Of a stretch of 64,000 nt of DNA, positions 44,043 through 53,777 are shown one piece after another. Made by a program: the position numbers and the translations under genes. This DNA comes from Alloacidobacterium dinghuense. Lineage in GTDB: Bacteria > Acidobacteriota > Terriglobia > Terriglobales > Acidobacteriaceae. Location of the stretch: NCBI RefSeq assembly GCF_014274465.1, contig NZ_CP060394.1, positions 372,001 to 436,000 on the forward strand. The letters are read 5' to 3'. The notes under the pieces are model-generated. The model was not told the origin of the DNA and made no database searches. It was given only the letters and a program-made list of their open reading frames with translations. How positions within the stretch are numbered: position 1 is the stretch's first letter; every line of letters starts with the position of its first letter.

Positions 44043-47000
44043 GTGACTTCGAATTCAAGGCCCCGAACATCGAGAATCCCGACGAACAAAAAGGGTTCAA
44101 CCTTTCGGCGCTAGCGGTTCGCGAAAAGTCAGTTACTACTTTCTTCCTGCTTGCGATCATCATAGCGGGTGTCGTCGCGTATCTGAGGCTCGGCCGTGCG
44201 GAAGACCCAACCTTCACGGTTAAGGTATTCACTGTCACTGCGGCGTGGCCGGGCGCCACGGCGCAAGAGATGCAAGATTTGGTAGCTGAGCCGCTAGAGA
44301 AGCGGATGCAGGAGCTCAAGTATTACTACCACGTAGACACTTTCACCAGGCCAGGATTGGCGTTCCTCACGGTCACGCTTCAGGATTACACTCCACCGGA
44401 CCAGGTTCAGGAGGAGTTCTACCAAGGCCGTAAGAAAATTCAGGACGAAGCTTCGAAGCTACCGCACGGAGTTCTCACCCCAGTACTGAATGACGAGTAC
44501 ACGGATGTCATATTTTCGGTCTATGCCCTCAAATCAAAGGGCATGCCTCTGCGCCAACTGACTCGGGAGGCAGAGATTCTTCGGCAAGACCTCTTGCATG
44601 TCCAAGGGGTCAAAAAGGTAAACATTCTCGGAGAACAACCCGAACGAATCTTCGTGCAATTCTCTTACGACCGAATTGCTACTCTTGGAGTCAAGGCTGA
44701 GGACATCTTTGATGCTCTTGTTAAGCAGAATACTGTCACGCCAGCGGGATCAATCGATACGAGCAATCAACGAGTTTACGTTCGTCTCGATGGTGCACTT
44801 GACAGCTTGAAGAAGATTCAAGATACCCCGGTAGTCTCAAATGGCAAGGTATTCAAGCTCTCCGAGATCGCGGCGGTGACTCGGGGCTACGAGGATCCGG
44901 CTCAGTTCGTCGTGCATCACAACGGCGATCCCGCGATGATGCTCGATGTTGTTATGAAAGACCAATACAACGGTCTGGACCTCGGTAGAGCCCTTGCCGC
45001 GGAGCAACAAAAAATCGACAGAAATCTACCGGCCGGCATCACGTTCGTTAAAGTCATTGACCAATCGCAAGTCATTAAGAACGCGATTGACGAGTTCCAG
45101 ATCAAATTCTTCGTCGCCCTCCTGGTGGTTATGGTCGTCAGCCTCTTCAGCTTGGGATGGCGCGTCGGGATCGTGGTAGCAGCCGCTGTTCCGCTTACAC
45201 TCTCCGCGACTCTCGTTGCGATGTTGGCCGGAGGTATCAACCTCGACCGTATCTCTCTTGGAGCGCTCATCCTCGCCCTCGGGCTTCTTGTAGATGATGC
45301 AATCATCGCCATCGAGACCATGGTGGTGAAAATGGAGGAGGGTTGGGACAGGATAAACGCCGCGAGCTACGCGTGGAGCCATACAGCAGCACCAATGCTT
45401 GCTGGAACCCTAGTGACCATTATTGGTCTCATGCCTATTGGCTTCGCTCAATCCAGCCCTGGTGAATATGTCAGAAATCTTTTCTGGGTAGTGTTCATTG
45501 CGCTTCTAATCTCCTGGATTGTAGCAGTGACATTTACGCCTTTTCTTGGGGTCAATATGCTGCCCAACATCCCGCGCATGGAGGGTGGCTATGCTGAGAT
45601 ATATGAGACTGCAAACTATCAACGCTTTCGCCGCCTTGTCATCAAAGCAGTCAGCCACAAGTATTTGGTCGCGGCGTCAGTAGTTGTCTTATTCGTCGGC
45701 GGAGTATTTGGGATGGGATTGCTCGAACAGCAATTCTTTCCGAATTCCGATCGCACCGAGATCCTAGTAGACGTCACCATGCCGCAAGGCGCAAGCATCG
45801 AGGCCACTGAGGGCGCAGTGAAGAAGCTCGAGGATTGGCTAAAGAAGCAGCCCGAGGCCCAGATTGTGACCTCCTATGCGGGTGGTGGAGCTCCGCGGTT
45901 CTTCCTCGCTTACAACCCCGAATTACCCGATCCGAACTTTGCAAAAATGATCGTCTCTACAGCGGATGAGCGAGCGCAGTCGCAGCTCTTAACACATCTG
46001 CGTCAGCAGCTTGCCGCAGATTTGGTTCCCGAAGCACGCGTTCGCGCTTCGCGCTTCGTGTTTGGACCCTATTCTCCGTGGCCCGTAGCATTCCGCGTAT
46101 CTGGACCAGACATTGCGAGAGTCCGCGACATCTCTAATCAGCTGCTGTCAAAAATGCAAACCAATCCGCACACCCGCCAGGCGAATCTTGACTGGGGAGA
46201 GCGCGCACCCACTGTCCACTTCGTGCTCGATCAAGATCGGCTCCTTTTAATCGGTCTAACGTCGGAACAAGCGAGCCAGCAGATTCAATTCCTCACCACT
46301 GGATTCACGGTCACGCAAGTCCGCGAGGACATCAGGGCCGTGGACGTAGTCGCCCGTACCTCAGGAGAGAACCGACTTGATCCGATCAAACTCATGAACA
46401 TGACGCTTCAGAGTCAAGACGGGCGCCCAGTGCCGCTTAGCCAAGTGGGCAGAGTTGAAATCCGTCCGGAAGATCCGATCCTAAAGCGACGGGACCGTAT
46501 GCTAACCATCACGGTGGAATGTGACATCGATGACGTCTTACAACCTCCAGAGGTGACGGCAGAACTAGCCAAATCCTTCCAAACAATCATCGACAAGCTC
46601 CCCCCCGGATATTCAATCGAGGTTGGCGCCAGCGTGGAAGAGGCGGCCAAGGCGAACGCGGCCCTGGCGGCCGTCTTCCCAATCATGATCGTTTGCATGA
46701 TCGTTGTCGTCATTCTCCAGGTCCGCTCGTTGTCGGCTCTGGCCATGACGTTGCTCACCGCACCATTGGGGTTGGTCGGTGTAGTACCGATTCTTCTGAT
46801 CTTCCATCAGCCCTTCGGATTCGACGCCATCCTGGGCTTGATCGCTCTGGGTGGCATCCTTATGCGCAACACGCTAATTCTGATTGGCCAGATTAAGACG
46901 AATCGCGGGGAAGGACTCGATCCGTTCCATGCTCTTGTCGAAGCGACGGTGCAGCGGTCCAGGCCGGTCGTTCTTACCGCCTTGGCCGCAGTGCTCGCGT

Positions 47001-47173
47001 TCATTCCTCTGACCTTCTCAGCCTTTTGGGGGTCTCTCGCGTACACCCTCATTGGAGGTACGGCAGTGGGAACCGTGCTTACTCTGGTCTTCCTTCCGGC
47101 GCTCTATTCCATCTGGTTCAAGGTAAAGCCAGCGGTGCGCGTAAAGAACGAAGCCGAACAACTAGTGCATTAA
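44039..47173 (+). CDS. RND-family efflux permease
   Basis: 1044 residues, full length. Twelve membrane helices and two large periplasmic loops; proton-relay helix LILALGLLVDDAIIAIETMV in the first half and ALGGILMRNTLILIGQIK in the second. Conserved AEDPTFTVKVFTVTAAWPGA near the N-terminus is typical of a group of RND pumps with short N-terminal extensions rather than of AcrB itself. Drives proton-coupled export of drugs or small hydrophobic compounds. A bidirectional terminator follows. Confidence 0.94.
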   Translation: MSDFEFKAPNIENPDEQKGFNLSALAVREKSVTTFFLLAIIIAGVVAYLRLGRAEDPTFTVKVFTVTAAWPGATAQEMQDLVAEPLEKRMQELKYYYHVDTFTRPGLAFLTVTLQDYTPPDQVQEEFYQGRKKIQDEASKLPHGVLTPVLNDEYTDVIFSVYALKSKGMPLRQLTREAEILRQDLLHVQGVKKVNILGEQPERIFVQFSYDRIATLGVKAEDIFDALVKQNTVTPAGSIDTSNQRVYVRLDGALDSLKKIQDTPVVSNGKVFKLSEIAAVTRGYEDPAQFVVHHNGDPAMMLDVVMKDQYNGLDLGRALAAEQQKIDRNLPAGITFVKVIDQSQVIKNAIDEFQIKFFVALLVVMVVSLFSLGWRVGIVVAAAVPLTLSATLVAMLAGGINLDRISLGALILALGLLVDDAIIAIETMVVKMEEGWDRINAASYAWSHTAAPMLAGTLVTIIGLMPIGFAQSSPGEYVRNLFWVVFIALLISWIVAVTFTPFLGVNMLPNIPRMEGGYAEIYETANYQRFRRLVIKAVSHKYLVAASVVVLFVGGVFGMGLLEQQFFPNSDRTEILVDVTMPQGASIEATEGAVKKLEDWLKKQPEAQIVTSYAGGGAPRFFLAYNPELPDPNFAKMIVSTADERAQSQLLTHLRQQLAADLVPEARVRASRFVFGPYSPWPVAFRVSGPDIARVRDISNQLLSKMQTNPHTRQANLDWGERAPTVHFVLDQDRLLLIGLTSEQASQQIQFLTTGFTVTQVREDIRAVDVVARTSGENRLDPIKLMNMTLQSQDGRPVPLSQVGRVEIRPEDPILKRRDRMLTITVECDIDDVLQPPEVTAELAKSFQTIIDKLPPGYSIEVGASVEEAAKANAALAAVFPIMIVCMIVVVILQVRSLSALAMTLLTAPLGLVGVVPILLIFHQPFGFDAILGLIALGGILMRNTLILIGQIKTNRGEGLDPFHALVEATVQRSRPVVLTALAAVLAFIPLTFSAFWGSLAYTLIGGTAVGTVLTLVFLPALYSIWFKVKPAVRVKNEAEQLVH

Positions 47174-47336
47174 CATCGCCCCCTACCTATCTGAATAATG
47201 CACTGGGTGACTACAGATTATCGCCGAGGAGGTTCAACTGTTGAGAAGAAGGCGATTGCACAATCTAGAACTGATGAGATCTCCTCCGCCTCGCGCAAGG
47301 GTTCGTGTCAGATTCCGCGGTGCGCTGATCCGGGAA

Positions 47337-47361
47337 AAAGGCGCGAAAGAATCGCGCCTTT
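47337..47361. terminator. Bidirectional terminator between the RND pump and the secreted protein gene
   Basis: AAAGGCGCGA and TCGCGCCTTT, perfect 10-bp arms around a five-base loop, with T-rich and A-rich flanks. It can stop rightward pump transcripts and leftward transcripts of the 47.4-47.8 kb gene. Confidence 0.85.
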
Positions 47362-47370
47362 CTTTAAGAT

Positions 47371-47766
47371 TCATTTTGTGCTGCTGGCAGAAGTGCTCGA
47401 AGAGGCATCGACTTGATCGAATCGGACCGTTTGGTTTCTCCATTCGATTTCCTGGACAATGTTTCCGTTGGTAAAGCGAATTGCCGTGTCATTATATGGT
47501 GACTTCTCCTGAATCACCGTTGCAGGGGCGGTGGCGATTGTCTCCCTTTCCTTCATAATGCTGACTCTGACAGATGAACCGGTGCCTTCCCATTGAACGC
47601 GATAGTCCCCTGGCTGTATCTGCGTTCCGTTCACAATCACGGTATCTTCAAACGTGATGTTAGCCCAATTCTTCGAGGCAGCTGGTAACGCTAAGGGCAT
47701 CATCAGCATGAATGAGATTAATAACGAGAGTAGTAACGAGTGTAGTAAAGTATGCTTCGATTTCAT
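47371..47766 (-). CDS. Small secreted beta-rich protein of unknown function
   Basis: 131 residues from the ATG at 47766 (AAGGAGCACAG upstream; earlier in-frame starts lack a site). Signal peptide MKSKHTLLHSLLLSLLISFM, then beta-rich ITFEDTVIVNGTQIQPGDYR and VQWEGTGSSVRVSIMKERET. The motif (I/V)NG-x-x-(I/L)-x-PG-(D/N)-Y recalls the protein at 56.4-56.8 kb and many small acidobacterial exported proteins. Function unknown. Confidence 0.72.
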   Translation of the reverse strand: MKSKHTLLHSLLLSLLISFMLMMPLALPAASKNWANITFEDTVIVNGTQIQPGDYRVQWEGTGSSVRVSIMKERETIATAPATVIQEKSPYNDTAIRFTNGNIVQEIEWRNQTVRFDQVDASSSTSASSTK

Positions 47767-47966
47767 TCTGTGCTCCTTCATGAAACTTGGTATGATCGCC
47801 GCCTGTCGCGACAAAGTATCCACTTCGGCATAGCGGCAAGAAATGGATCAAAAGATAAGCAATAGCCATCTGCAATCTCATATCGCCTCTGGCTGCGATG
47901 CGGCTGGCCAGCAGTTAAACGTAGTAAACATTTGTGACTCTATCGAGTCTCTCTTTCACTAGGGAA

Positions 47967-48150
47967 AGTGTGGCTGCGACATTGGTCCAGGTATTTGTTG
48001 GAACAACGGAGCAATGCGGGACATGATCCTCTTCAATCTCTGGCAGCGCTTCTGCACTGCTCAGGAAGCATTTCTAAAGATGAGATGAGACGCATTGTGC
48101 CGGAGAGTATCGTTAAGATGTCTTCTAATCTCAGATTGATCGACGCGCCC
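47967..48150. repeat. AhpD/AraC divergent control region, copy a (both genes decayed)
   Basis: Aligned with copies at 50.6, 53.8 and 59.9 kb. The minus strand still starts an AhpD-type protein (MSRIAPL, ATG at 48024) but soon breaks. The plus side reads TTGATCGACGCGCCCTC where the others have ATGGATCGACT; the start codon is changed. The intergenic part is 111 bases, with GAGACGCATTGTGCCGGAGA corresponding to the inverted-repeat region of the others. Confidence 0.75.
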
Positions 48151-48617
48151 TCTTCGACAGCTACCCTGACTCGACCTTCGGTTCGAGGAGTCGGCTGCGA
48201 ATCAATTGAGAATCTAGCCTCAGAGAGGCGTGCATATATTAAGTGCATGCTCCCACGCCGCACTGTTTATCGCGAAGGATTCGGTCATCAGTGCCGCTTT
48301 GATTAGATCCTATTCGGGTCCGGCGACATACTTCTTTAGCAGATGAGACGGCAAGTAGCAGATGTCTTTTATGGGAGAGTGTGGTTTCCGACCATCGCCG
48401 AAAACCACGCAGACGTCACCCAGCCATTGGTCATAAAGTGGAGATCGTGACACTGAACACCGCGCGAAAGCTCCCCCCGGCACTCCAAGGTTCTTGTTCC
48501 AAGAGCCGGCAGATATCAACGGTCTCAAACAGCCACCCAGACATCGAGCTTGAGCCCCATGCCTCGTTGAGACATGGGGTTCACTAACATCGTTGCTTCG
48601 CGCGACATTTGCTCTCG
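48151..48617. other. Decayed stretch, no supported gene
   Basis: Presumably former araC coding sequence at the left end, then unassigned DNA. A hairpin CCCCATG ... CATGGGG (48555-48579) may terminate the leftward AhpD-like gene. Confidence 0.4.
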
Positions 48618-48923
48618 TTAATCTTTAAACAAGTGCGTCGCGTGTGTGATCGATGCGCCCGCACGCATCGCGGCGGCCACTATTGCTGCTTCCGTCAGCA
48701 TAGCGTCGCTTGCTCCGGCCTGACGCGCTGCCCTCACATGCAATTCGATGCAGTATGGACATTGCGTAGTCAGCGCAACGGAGACTGCCATCAACTGCTT
48801 GTGCAAAACGTCGATGGCACCGTCTTTGAACGTCTCTTTATCGAAGGCCCAAAAGGCCTTCATCGTTTCAGGTGCATTCTCATCCAGCTTCTTCAGCCGA
48901 GTCAGATTCTTCATGTCAAACAT
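48618..48923 (-). CDS. AhpD-like alkylhydroperoxidase / carboxymuconolactone decarboxylase family protein
   Basis: 101 residues, the standard single-domain size. The catalytic motif is TTQCPYCIELH with C55, C58 and H62. MKNLTRLKKLDENAPETMKA resembles CMD proteins that reduce peroxides with a CxxC pair or act as related hydrolases. GGAG lies seven bases upstream of the ATG. A frameshifted close copy lies at 31.1-31.4 kb. Confidence 0.88.
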   Translation of the reverse strand: MFDMKNLTRLKKLDENAPETMKAFWAFDKETFKDGAIDVLHKQLMAVSVALTTQCPYCIELHVRAARQAGASDAMLTEAAIVAAAMRAGASITHATHLFKD

Positions 48924-49335
48924 GTGAGTAACTCCATTCGGTTTTGTGTAGAGGCGCTGCTCACGGTAAGAGGTACGGAGAGCGCGTTTGGTTAAACGTC
49001 TCAGGGCTTCAGGAGTGATTCCCTAAAACGCACGGGAATAGCGAAATTCGATCCGTCAAAGTCACGTACCATTTCATTCTTTTCTTACTGCGGGCGAACA
49101 GAACTTTATGCCCTCAACAACGTGGCCGACGCCGATGTCCACGCCCTCATGCTTTGCTGTCAAAGACAGGGTTGTGGGTAGGGTGCGCCCGGCGCCGGAC
49201 CACGGTCCACGTGGACTCTCTGAACTCCGCATCACGCAATTCAGAGCAGGCGTGACTCTGGAAAACTCCTGCTTCAGCGGATAGAACGACAGCGCTAGCA
49301 GAACCACAACTTTCACCACGAAAGCAACTTTCTGG
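48924..49335. other. Region between the AhpD-like gene and the DUF417 gene
   Basis: On the minus strand a frame (49074 to about 49320) begins VVKVVVLLALSFYPLK, signal-like, and continues with a polar tail (HEGVDIGVGHVVEGIKFCSP). It directly follows the DUF417 gene and might be a short secreted protein, but has no ribosome site or family I know. Confidence 0.3.
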
Positions 49336-49914
49336 CTATTCGGATTTGTTTTCGGAAAGGATGGCCTTCTTGCCGAAATAGCTAACCAGGTAAAAGGACA
49401 CTCCGAGGGATATAACATCCTTGAAAAGGAACAGGCCCAAGAAACTCATGTACCTCATCCCGTGAATCCCAGGTACGGAAATAATCGCGCCAGGGGTGGT
49501 CATGATCATAGTGCTGGTTGTAAAGAAGATGACAATTCCGACGAGTCCCCCAAAGATGCCGGCCTTGGGTCTAAAGTAGCCCGCGATAATCAAGACGGCG
49601 GAAAGCCACTCGGTAAGGCCGATAAGGTCCGATCCGACATATGGACCGAATAACTTAAAGTGCCACCAGATCAGAAAGCTGTTGGAAACCAGGGGGATGA
49701 TGCCTTCGGCGCCGGGCCGCGTCATCTTGTAAGCTCCGGCCCAAAGCAGCATAACGATCATACCGATACTCATGATAAGGAAGGGGAGATTGCGCTTACT
49801 TATCCATGCGGCCAATCTGATCAAATTGCTTTGAGCTTGTTCCAAGAGATTAGTAGATGGCACCAGATTTTGCTTCTCTGAGCCGACTGCTTGGGTAGAC
49901 GTGATGTCACTCAT
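49336..49914 (-). CDS. DUF417 (YkgB family) membrane protein
   Basis: 193 residues from the ATG at 49914 (GGAGGAAGTGAC upstream). A polar N-terminus, then four helices; IMSIGMIVMLLWAGAYKMTR, SFLIWWHFKLFGPYVGSDLI and TTSTMIMTTPGAIISVPGIHG are typical of the YkgB/RclC family. In E. coli the family member RclC is induced by reactive chlorine species. With the AhpD-like genes on both sides, a role in oxidant or electrophile stress is likely but inferred. Confidence 0.86.
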   Translation of the reverse strand: MSDITSTQAVGSEKQNLVPSTNLLEQAQSNLIRLAAWISKRNLPFLIMSIGMIVMLLWAGAYKMTRPGAEGIIPLVSNSFLIWWHFKLFGPYVGSDLIGLTEWLSAVLIIAGYFRPKAGIFGGLVGIVIFFTTSTMIMTTPGAIISVPGIHGMRYMSFLGLFLFKDVISLGVSFYLVSYFGKKAILSENKSE

Positions 49915-50092
49915 TGTCACTTCCTCCTTGCTAAGGTTCATGTGTTTACACGTGGGCGTCTGTCGATAGGCACTTTTGAATACACAAACGGTTGCCCATC
50001 GGCGTGGAACAGAAATGAATTTTGTCCGTTCAACGATGGCTTTCAATCGTCTTAGGCACGAGTAATTCTTTGAGCGTTGACCTGCCTTAGAG

Positions 50093-50626
50093 CTAGACCT
50101 CAACGACAGGGGAGTCGATTTCCGTATCGGCCAAGCGATTGGCATAGTTAGTCAATGTATTGAGCGCGACATTCGCAACGACTTCCAACATGAGTCCGTC
50201 GTCGATCCCGGCCTTGCGGGCACGGTCGAGATTCTCGTCTGAAACAAGGCCACGTTGACGGATGATGTTTTGCGTGAAGTGGATCAAAGCACGCTCGAAG
50301 GGATCATCGCTCTTCCCAAAGCGTGCTTTGCGGGCATCCGCTGCGCTGAGACCGACACCCTCTGCTAATGCCGTGTGAGCGGAAAGGCAGTATTGGCACG
50401 AGTTCTCTTGTGCTATAGCCAGTGCGAGGATTTCGCGTTGACGACCGGTGAGGCGGCCGGGCGAAAGGGCTTTTGACAGTGACAGGTATCCATCCAGCGC
50501 GACGGGCGCATTTGCCAACAGGGCAAACACATTTGGGACATTCCCGACGCTCGCTTTTATATGAGAAAGTGTGGCAGCAACTTTGGTGTCGGTGTTGGCC
50601 GGAACAACAAGAGCAATGCGGGACAT
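50093..50626 (-). CDS. Carboxymuconolactone decarboxylase / AhpD-family peroxidase-like protein
   Basis: 177 residues from the ATG at 50626 (GGAGAAGATG upstream). ALAIAQENSCQYCLSAHTAL holds C77, C80 and H84, the thiol motif of AhpD-like proteins. The N-terminus MSRIALVVPANTDTKVAATL is the sequence that recurs, truncated, at the three other copies of the control region. The promoter is the 110-bp divergent region shared with a broken araC gene, so this gene is probably activated by an AraC regulator when its ligand is present. Confidence 0.9.
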   Translation of the reverse strand: MSRIALVVPANTDTKVAATLSHIKASVGNVPNVFALLANAPVALDGYLSLSKALSPGRLTGRQREILALAIAQENSCQYCLSAHTALAEGVGLSAADARKARFGKSDDPFERALIHFTQNIIRQRGLVSDENLDRARKAGIDDGLMLEVVANVALNTLTNYANRLADTEIDSPVVEV

Positions 50627-50760
50627 CATCTTCTCCAATCTCCGGCAGCGCTTCTGCACTGCTCAGGAATCATTTCTGGAGATAAGACGATACGCATTAT
50701 CGCATGGAGTATCGTTGAAATATCTTATAGTCTCGAATGGGTCGACTGGTCCCCTTCTTC
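50566..50760. repeat. AhpD/AraC divergent control region, copy b (AhpD side intact)
   Basis: 110 bases separate the AhpD start (50626) and the araC start (ATG at 50737). An inverted repeat CGATAC-N15-GTATCG and the motif ATATCTTATAGTCTCGAATG just before the araC start are shared with copies c and d. Confidence 0.85.
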
Positions 50761-51118
50761 GAAAAGCTTTCTTTCACGGCTCGGATGTTTTATTCGGGAC
50801 TCTTGTACGGCAGCACGGGAAACCGTAAGCGAACCTGCCGATCATCTTCATCTGCTCAAGAAAGGACGACTGAAGATGACCCGGCCAGATGACCGTCAAA
50901 TGGCCATTGATACGCCGAGGATCTTGTTTTTTCCGCGCCCTCGCCCCCATCGTCTTCAGCCCAGTTCAAGAGGGCGTATGCGCCACCATCGAATTCAGCA
51001 CCGGAATGTTGAACCCTCTCATCGCATCGATGCCAAAACCACTCGTGCTCTCGGTTGATGCCCTTCCAGGACTTGAAGCGACACTGCAGCTCTTGTGGCA
51101 GGAGCAATTACCGCCCGA
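50737..51118 (+). pseudogene. AraC-family regulator, frameshifted and 3'-truncated
   Basis: The first frame reads MGRLVPFFEKLSFTARMFYS then derails. Other frames continue HLHLLKKGRLKMTRPDDRQM and CATIEFSTGMLNPLIASMPK, each matching the intact AraC protein at 53.9-54.8 kb. It stops at the end of the oxidoreductase gene; the cupin remainder and the whole helix-turn-helix are missing. Confidence 0.8.
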
Positions 51119-51125
51119 GCGCAAA

Positions 51126-52511
51126 TCAACGATTCAAGCTCCTAAGCGCGGTCTTAGCGGCGTGGTAGCCGGCCATTCCGTGGACACCGCCGCCAGGGGG
51201 AGTCGATGCTCCACAGAGAAAAAGATGAGACAGGGGAGTCCGATAGAGCAAGCGTGTAGGACGGAAGAGAATCTGACGGATATCCATGACGCCTCCCAGG
51301 AAGTCGCCTCCAATCAAGTTTGGGTTCCATCGCTCAAGTGCTGCGGGTGAGGAAACGGATCGGGCCAAAATGCAATCTCGAAAATCCGGAGCAAATCGTG
51401 TGATCTGGTTTTCGATGCATTCCGTACAGTCTCTTGTGCTTCCGTTAGGTACATGGCAGTAGGCCCAGGCGGTATGCTGACCCGCCGGGGCTCGGCTCGG
51501 GTCAAAGAGCGATGGTTGACCAAGAAGAACGAAGGGCCGCGCGGAGGTAAAAGTTCGCTCCGATTCGACGATCTCTTCAAGCGAGCCCCCAATGTGAACG
51601 GTCGCAGCTCGCGAGCATTCGGGAGCAGTCCAGGGAATAGGCGCTCGCAGAGCATAGTCAATCTTGAAAGCGCCAGCGCCATAGCGGAAGCGCTCCAAGA
51701 GCTTGCAGTAATGCGGGGGCAGTTGAGAGCCTGCGATGCGAAGAAGTTGCCGGGGAGTGATGTTGGCGAGAACGAGGCCGGATTGTGGAAGCTCTACAAC
51801 TTCATGATTGGTCTCGATGTGCCCGCCAAGATCTTGCAGATGACGCGCGAGGGCATCTGGGAGGGTTTGAGCACCGCCGCGTAAGATAGGCCAGCCAAGG
51901 GCATGACCAGCAGCCATGAGGGTTAAAGCGACGGCGGCTGAAGCCGGGGCTGCTAATGAAAGCACGGAATGAGTCGCCATACCGGCCAAAAGAGCTCGGG
52001 CGCGCGTTCCAGCGAAACGAGAGCGCGCAAGAGATGCTGCGGAGAGAAGTGCCGACGAGCCGAAGCGTGCGAGCACCAGCGGGTGGCGTGGAATATGCTG
52101 AATCGGCCCCAGAATATCTTCAGATAGTTCTGCAAATTCAGAAGCCAGGGGAGCTATTAAGGACCGGTAGCTGCTTTGGTCACATTCATCTAGAGTATCG
52201 ACGGTAGCTTCAATGGAATGTTCAAGCATCACGGCCGTTCCATCGTCGAGCGGATGAGCACAGGGGGCCGTTGGTTCAATCCAGGGAATATTGATGGGAA
52301 GCGAGCGAAAGAAGGGGCTTGCTACGCCCATTGGATAGGCAGAGGATCCTAGATCCTGGCGGAAATTCGGTAGCGTGGTCTCCGCAGTCGAACACGCGCC
52401 ACCGATCTGGTTATTGCGTTCAAGAACAGTGGTAGCAATGCCGGCGGCAGCGAGAACGATTGCGGCCGAAAGGCCGTTCGGGCCGGAGCCGATAATGGTC
52501 GCGGTTTGCAC
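51126..52511 (-). CDS. FAD-dependent oxidoreductase (phytoene dehydrogenase-like)
   Basis: 461 residues starting at a GTG (GGAGG ten bases upstream). The N-terminal dinucleotide motif GSGPNGLSAAIVLAAAG (8-24) and ERNNQIGGACSTAE are typical of CrtI-type flavoproteins. The C-terminal FLCGASTPPGGGVHGMAGYH is the matching FAD-binding end. No carotenoid genes lie nearby, so the substrate is open. The 3' end truncates the araC pseudogene, so its arrival may have broken the AhpD/AraC pair. Confidence 0.88.
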   Translation of the reverse strand: MQTATIIGSGPNGLSAAIVLAAAGIATTVLERNNQIGGACSTAETTLPNFRQDLGSSAYPMGVASPFFRSLPINIPWIEPTAPCAHPLDDGTAVMLEHSIEATVDTLDECDQSSYRSLIAPLASEFAELSEDILGPIQHIPRHPLVLARFGSSALLSAASLARSRFAGTRARALLAGMATHSVLSLAAPASAAVALTLMAAGHALGWPILRGGAQTLPDALARHLQDLGGHIETNHEVVELPQSGLVLANITPRQLLRIAGSQLPPHYCKLLERFRYGAGAFKIDYALRAPIPWTAPECSRAATVHIGGSLEEIVESERTFTSARPFVLLGQPSLFDPSRAPAGQHTAWAYCHVPNGSTRDCTECIENQITRFAPDFRDCILARSVSSPAALERWNPNLIGGDFLGGVMDIRQILFRPTRLLYRTPLSHLFLCGASTPPGGGVHGMAGYHAAKTALRSLNR

Positions 52512-52735
52512 AAGTTAACCGCCTCCTTTGCTCGGCTAGCTTGTAACTACACTCCATATTTGAACACTTAATTGCGTCAGGTCAGGGTATCGCTGGATGA
52601 AAGCCGACAGCCCAGGTAGATAGGTCTTGCCCGTTCGAACACCGAGGATTCGTGGCTGAGCAACTCGACAGCATTGGCACGGCTTACCATTTTGTTGACA
52701 TCCTCACCGCTTGAGCCACGGCCAATGTTCTGTTG

Positions 52736-53356
52736 TCAGGGAATCCAGAGTTCGTTCTTCTTCAACGAACGGCGAAGCATATGCCGCGCTCGCACGAGTC
52801 TTAATTTCACATTCGTCTCGGTAATGCCGAGAGTTGCTGCAGCTTCTTTTATTCGACGGTTTTTTCCGTACCGGTGATCGATCACGCTGCGCATGTGACA
52901 CGGAAGCCTTCGCACTGCATCACCTAAGATCTGTTGTGTTTGACTAATCATGCACCGTTGCTCAGGGTTCGGTTTAGGATCTCGGACTTGCGGGGTTTTA
53001 ATTTCTTGAGCGTCCTCGGTTAGCACCTCTGATGTCGTCTTCGACAGGGTTTTGCGCTTTCTAAGGAGCATCAGAGATCTGTTAATTCCGATTCTTATCA
53101 TCCAAGTAGAGAACTTGCTCTTTCCCCGAAAGCTGTGGAGGTGCTTATATGCGCTTAGGAACGTATCTTGAAGAACGTCCTCTGTATCTTCCTGTTGTCG
53201 GACGATGCTGAATATCCTATGTTTCAGCATTGCGTTATAGCGCAGGCACAATTCGCCAAACGCCTCGTGGTCTCCAGACTTAGCTTGGGAGAGCAACTGG
53301 TCGTCGGAGAGTTGTGGTTGTTGCAGCGTTGCATCTGCGAGGATATTAGTACTCAT
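52736..53356 (-). CDS. ECF RNA polymerase sigma factor
   Basis: 206 residues. Region 2 (about 22-90): DTEDVLQDTFLSAYKHLHSF and SKFSTWMIRIGINRSLMLLR. Region 4 (about 140-195): RRLPCHMRSVIDHRYGKNRR and AATLGITETNVKLRLVRARH. AAGGA lies five bases before the ATG. No anti-sigma gene adjoins it, but a small membrane protein lies upstream on the same strand and might play that part (inference). Confidence 0.9.
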   Translation of the reverse strand: MSTNILADATLQQPQLSDDQLLSQAKSGDHEAFGELCLRYNAMLKHRIFSIVRQQEDTEDVLQDTFLSAYKHLHSFRGKSKFSTWMIRIGINRSLMLLRKRKTLSKTTSEVLTEDAQEIKTPQVRDPKPNPEQRCMISQTQQILGDAVRRLPCHMRSVIDHRYGKNRRIKEAAATLGITETNVKLRLVRARHMLRRSLKKNELWIP

Positions 53357-53467
53357 GACAATCCTTACGGTTGATACGTTCTTGCAAACTTCATTGACCG
53401 GAAGGCAGTCTCAGCCACCTCCGCCAGAGAATTACCTATTCGCTTTTGTGGTCTCAAGATCTGCAGG

Positions 53468-53650
53468 TTAAGCCAGCCAGAGATAGACAAGTACGCCTAC
53501 TAACACGATTAGAATGGGCCAGAGAATTACACCGGCGTTGTTCCCAGTTTTTTGGCAACTCGTATCGGGGTCGAGGTAATGAATCGCCGATGTTATCTCT
53601 GCATTTGTAAGGTGTTCGAAAGGTCCCATTAGTTTGTGGTGTTCATGCAT
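53468..53650 (-). CDS. Small single-helix membrane protein
   Basis: 60 residues: a His-rich start (MHEHHKLMGPFEHL), a soluble segment and a C-terminal membrane helix (GVILWPILIVLVGVLVYLWL). GAGGAGC lies about seven bases before the ATG. It precedes the ECF sigma gene on the same strand. The length and helix resemble tail-anchored small stress proteins; no family recognised. Confidence 0.6.
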   Translation of the reverse strand: MHEHHKLMGPFEHLTNAEITSAIHYLDPDTSCQKTGNNAGVILWPILIVLVGVLVYLWLA

Positions 53651-53777
53651 GAGAAGCTCCTCAGATCAAAGCTGTAGTGGTGACGGTTAGCTCCGTGCTA
53701 CTAGTAAAAGAATCGTGGACCCAGTGAATGAGCTACTGAAGGCGCACAGATACCTCGCACATCAGACGACTCATCGC

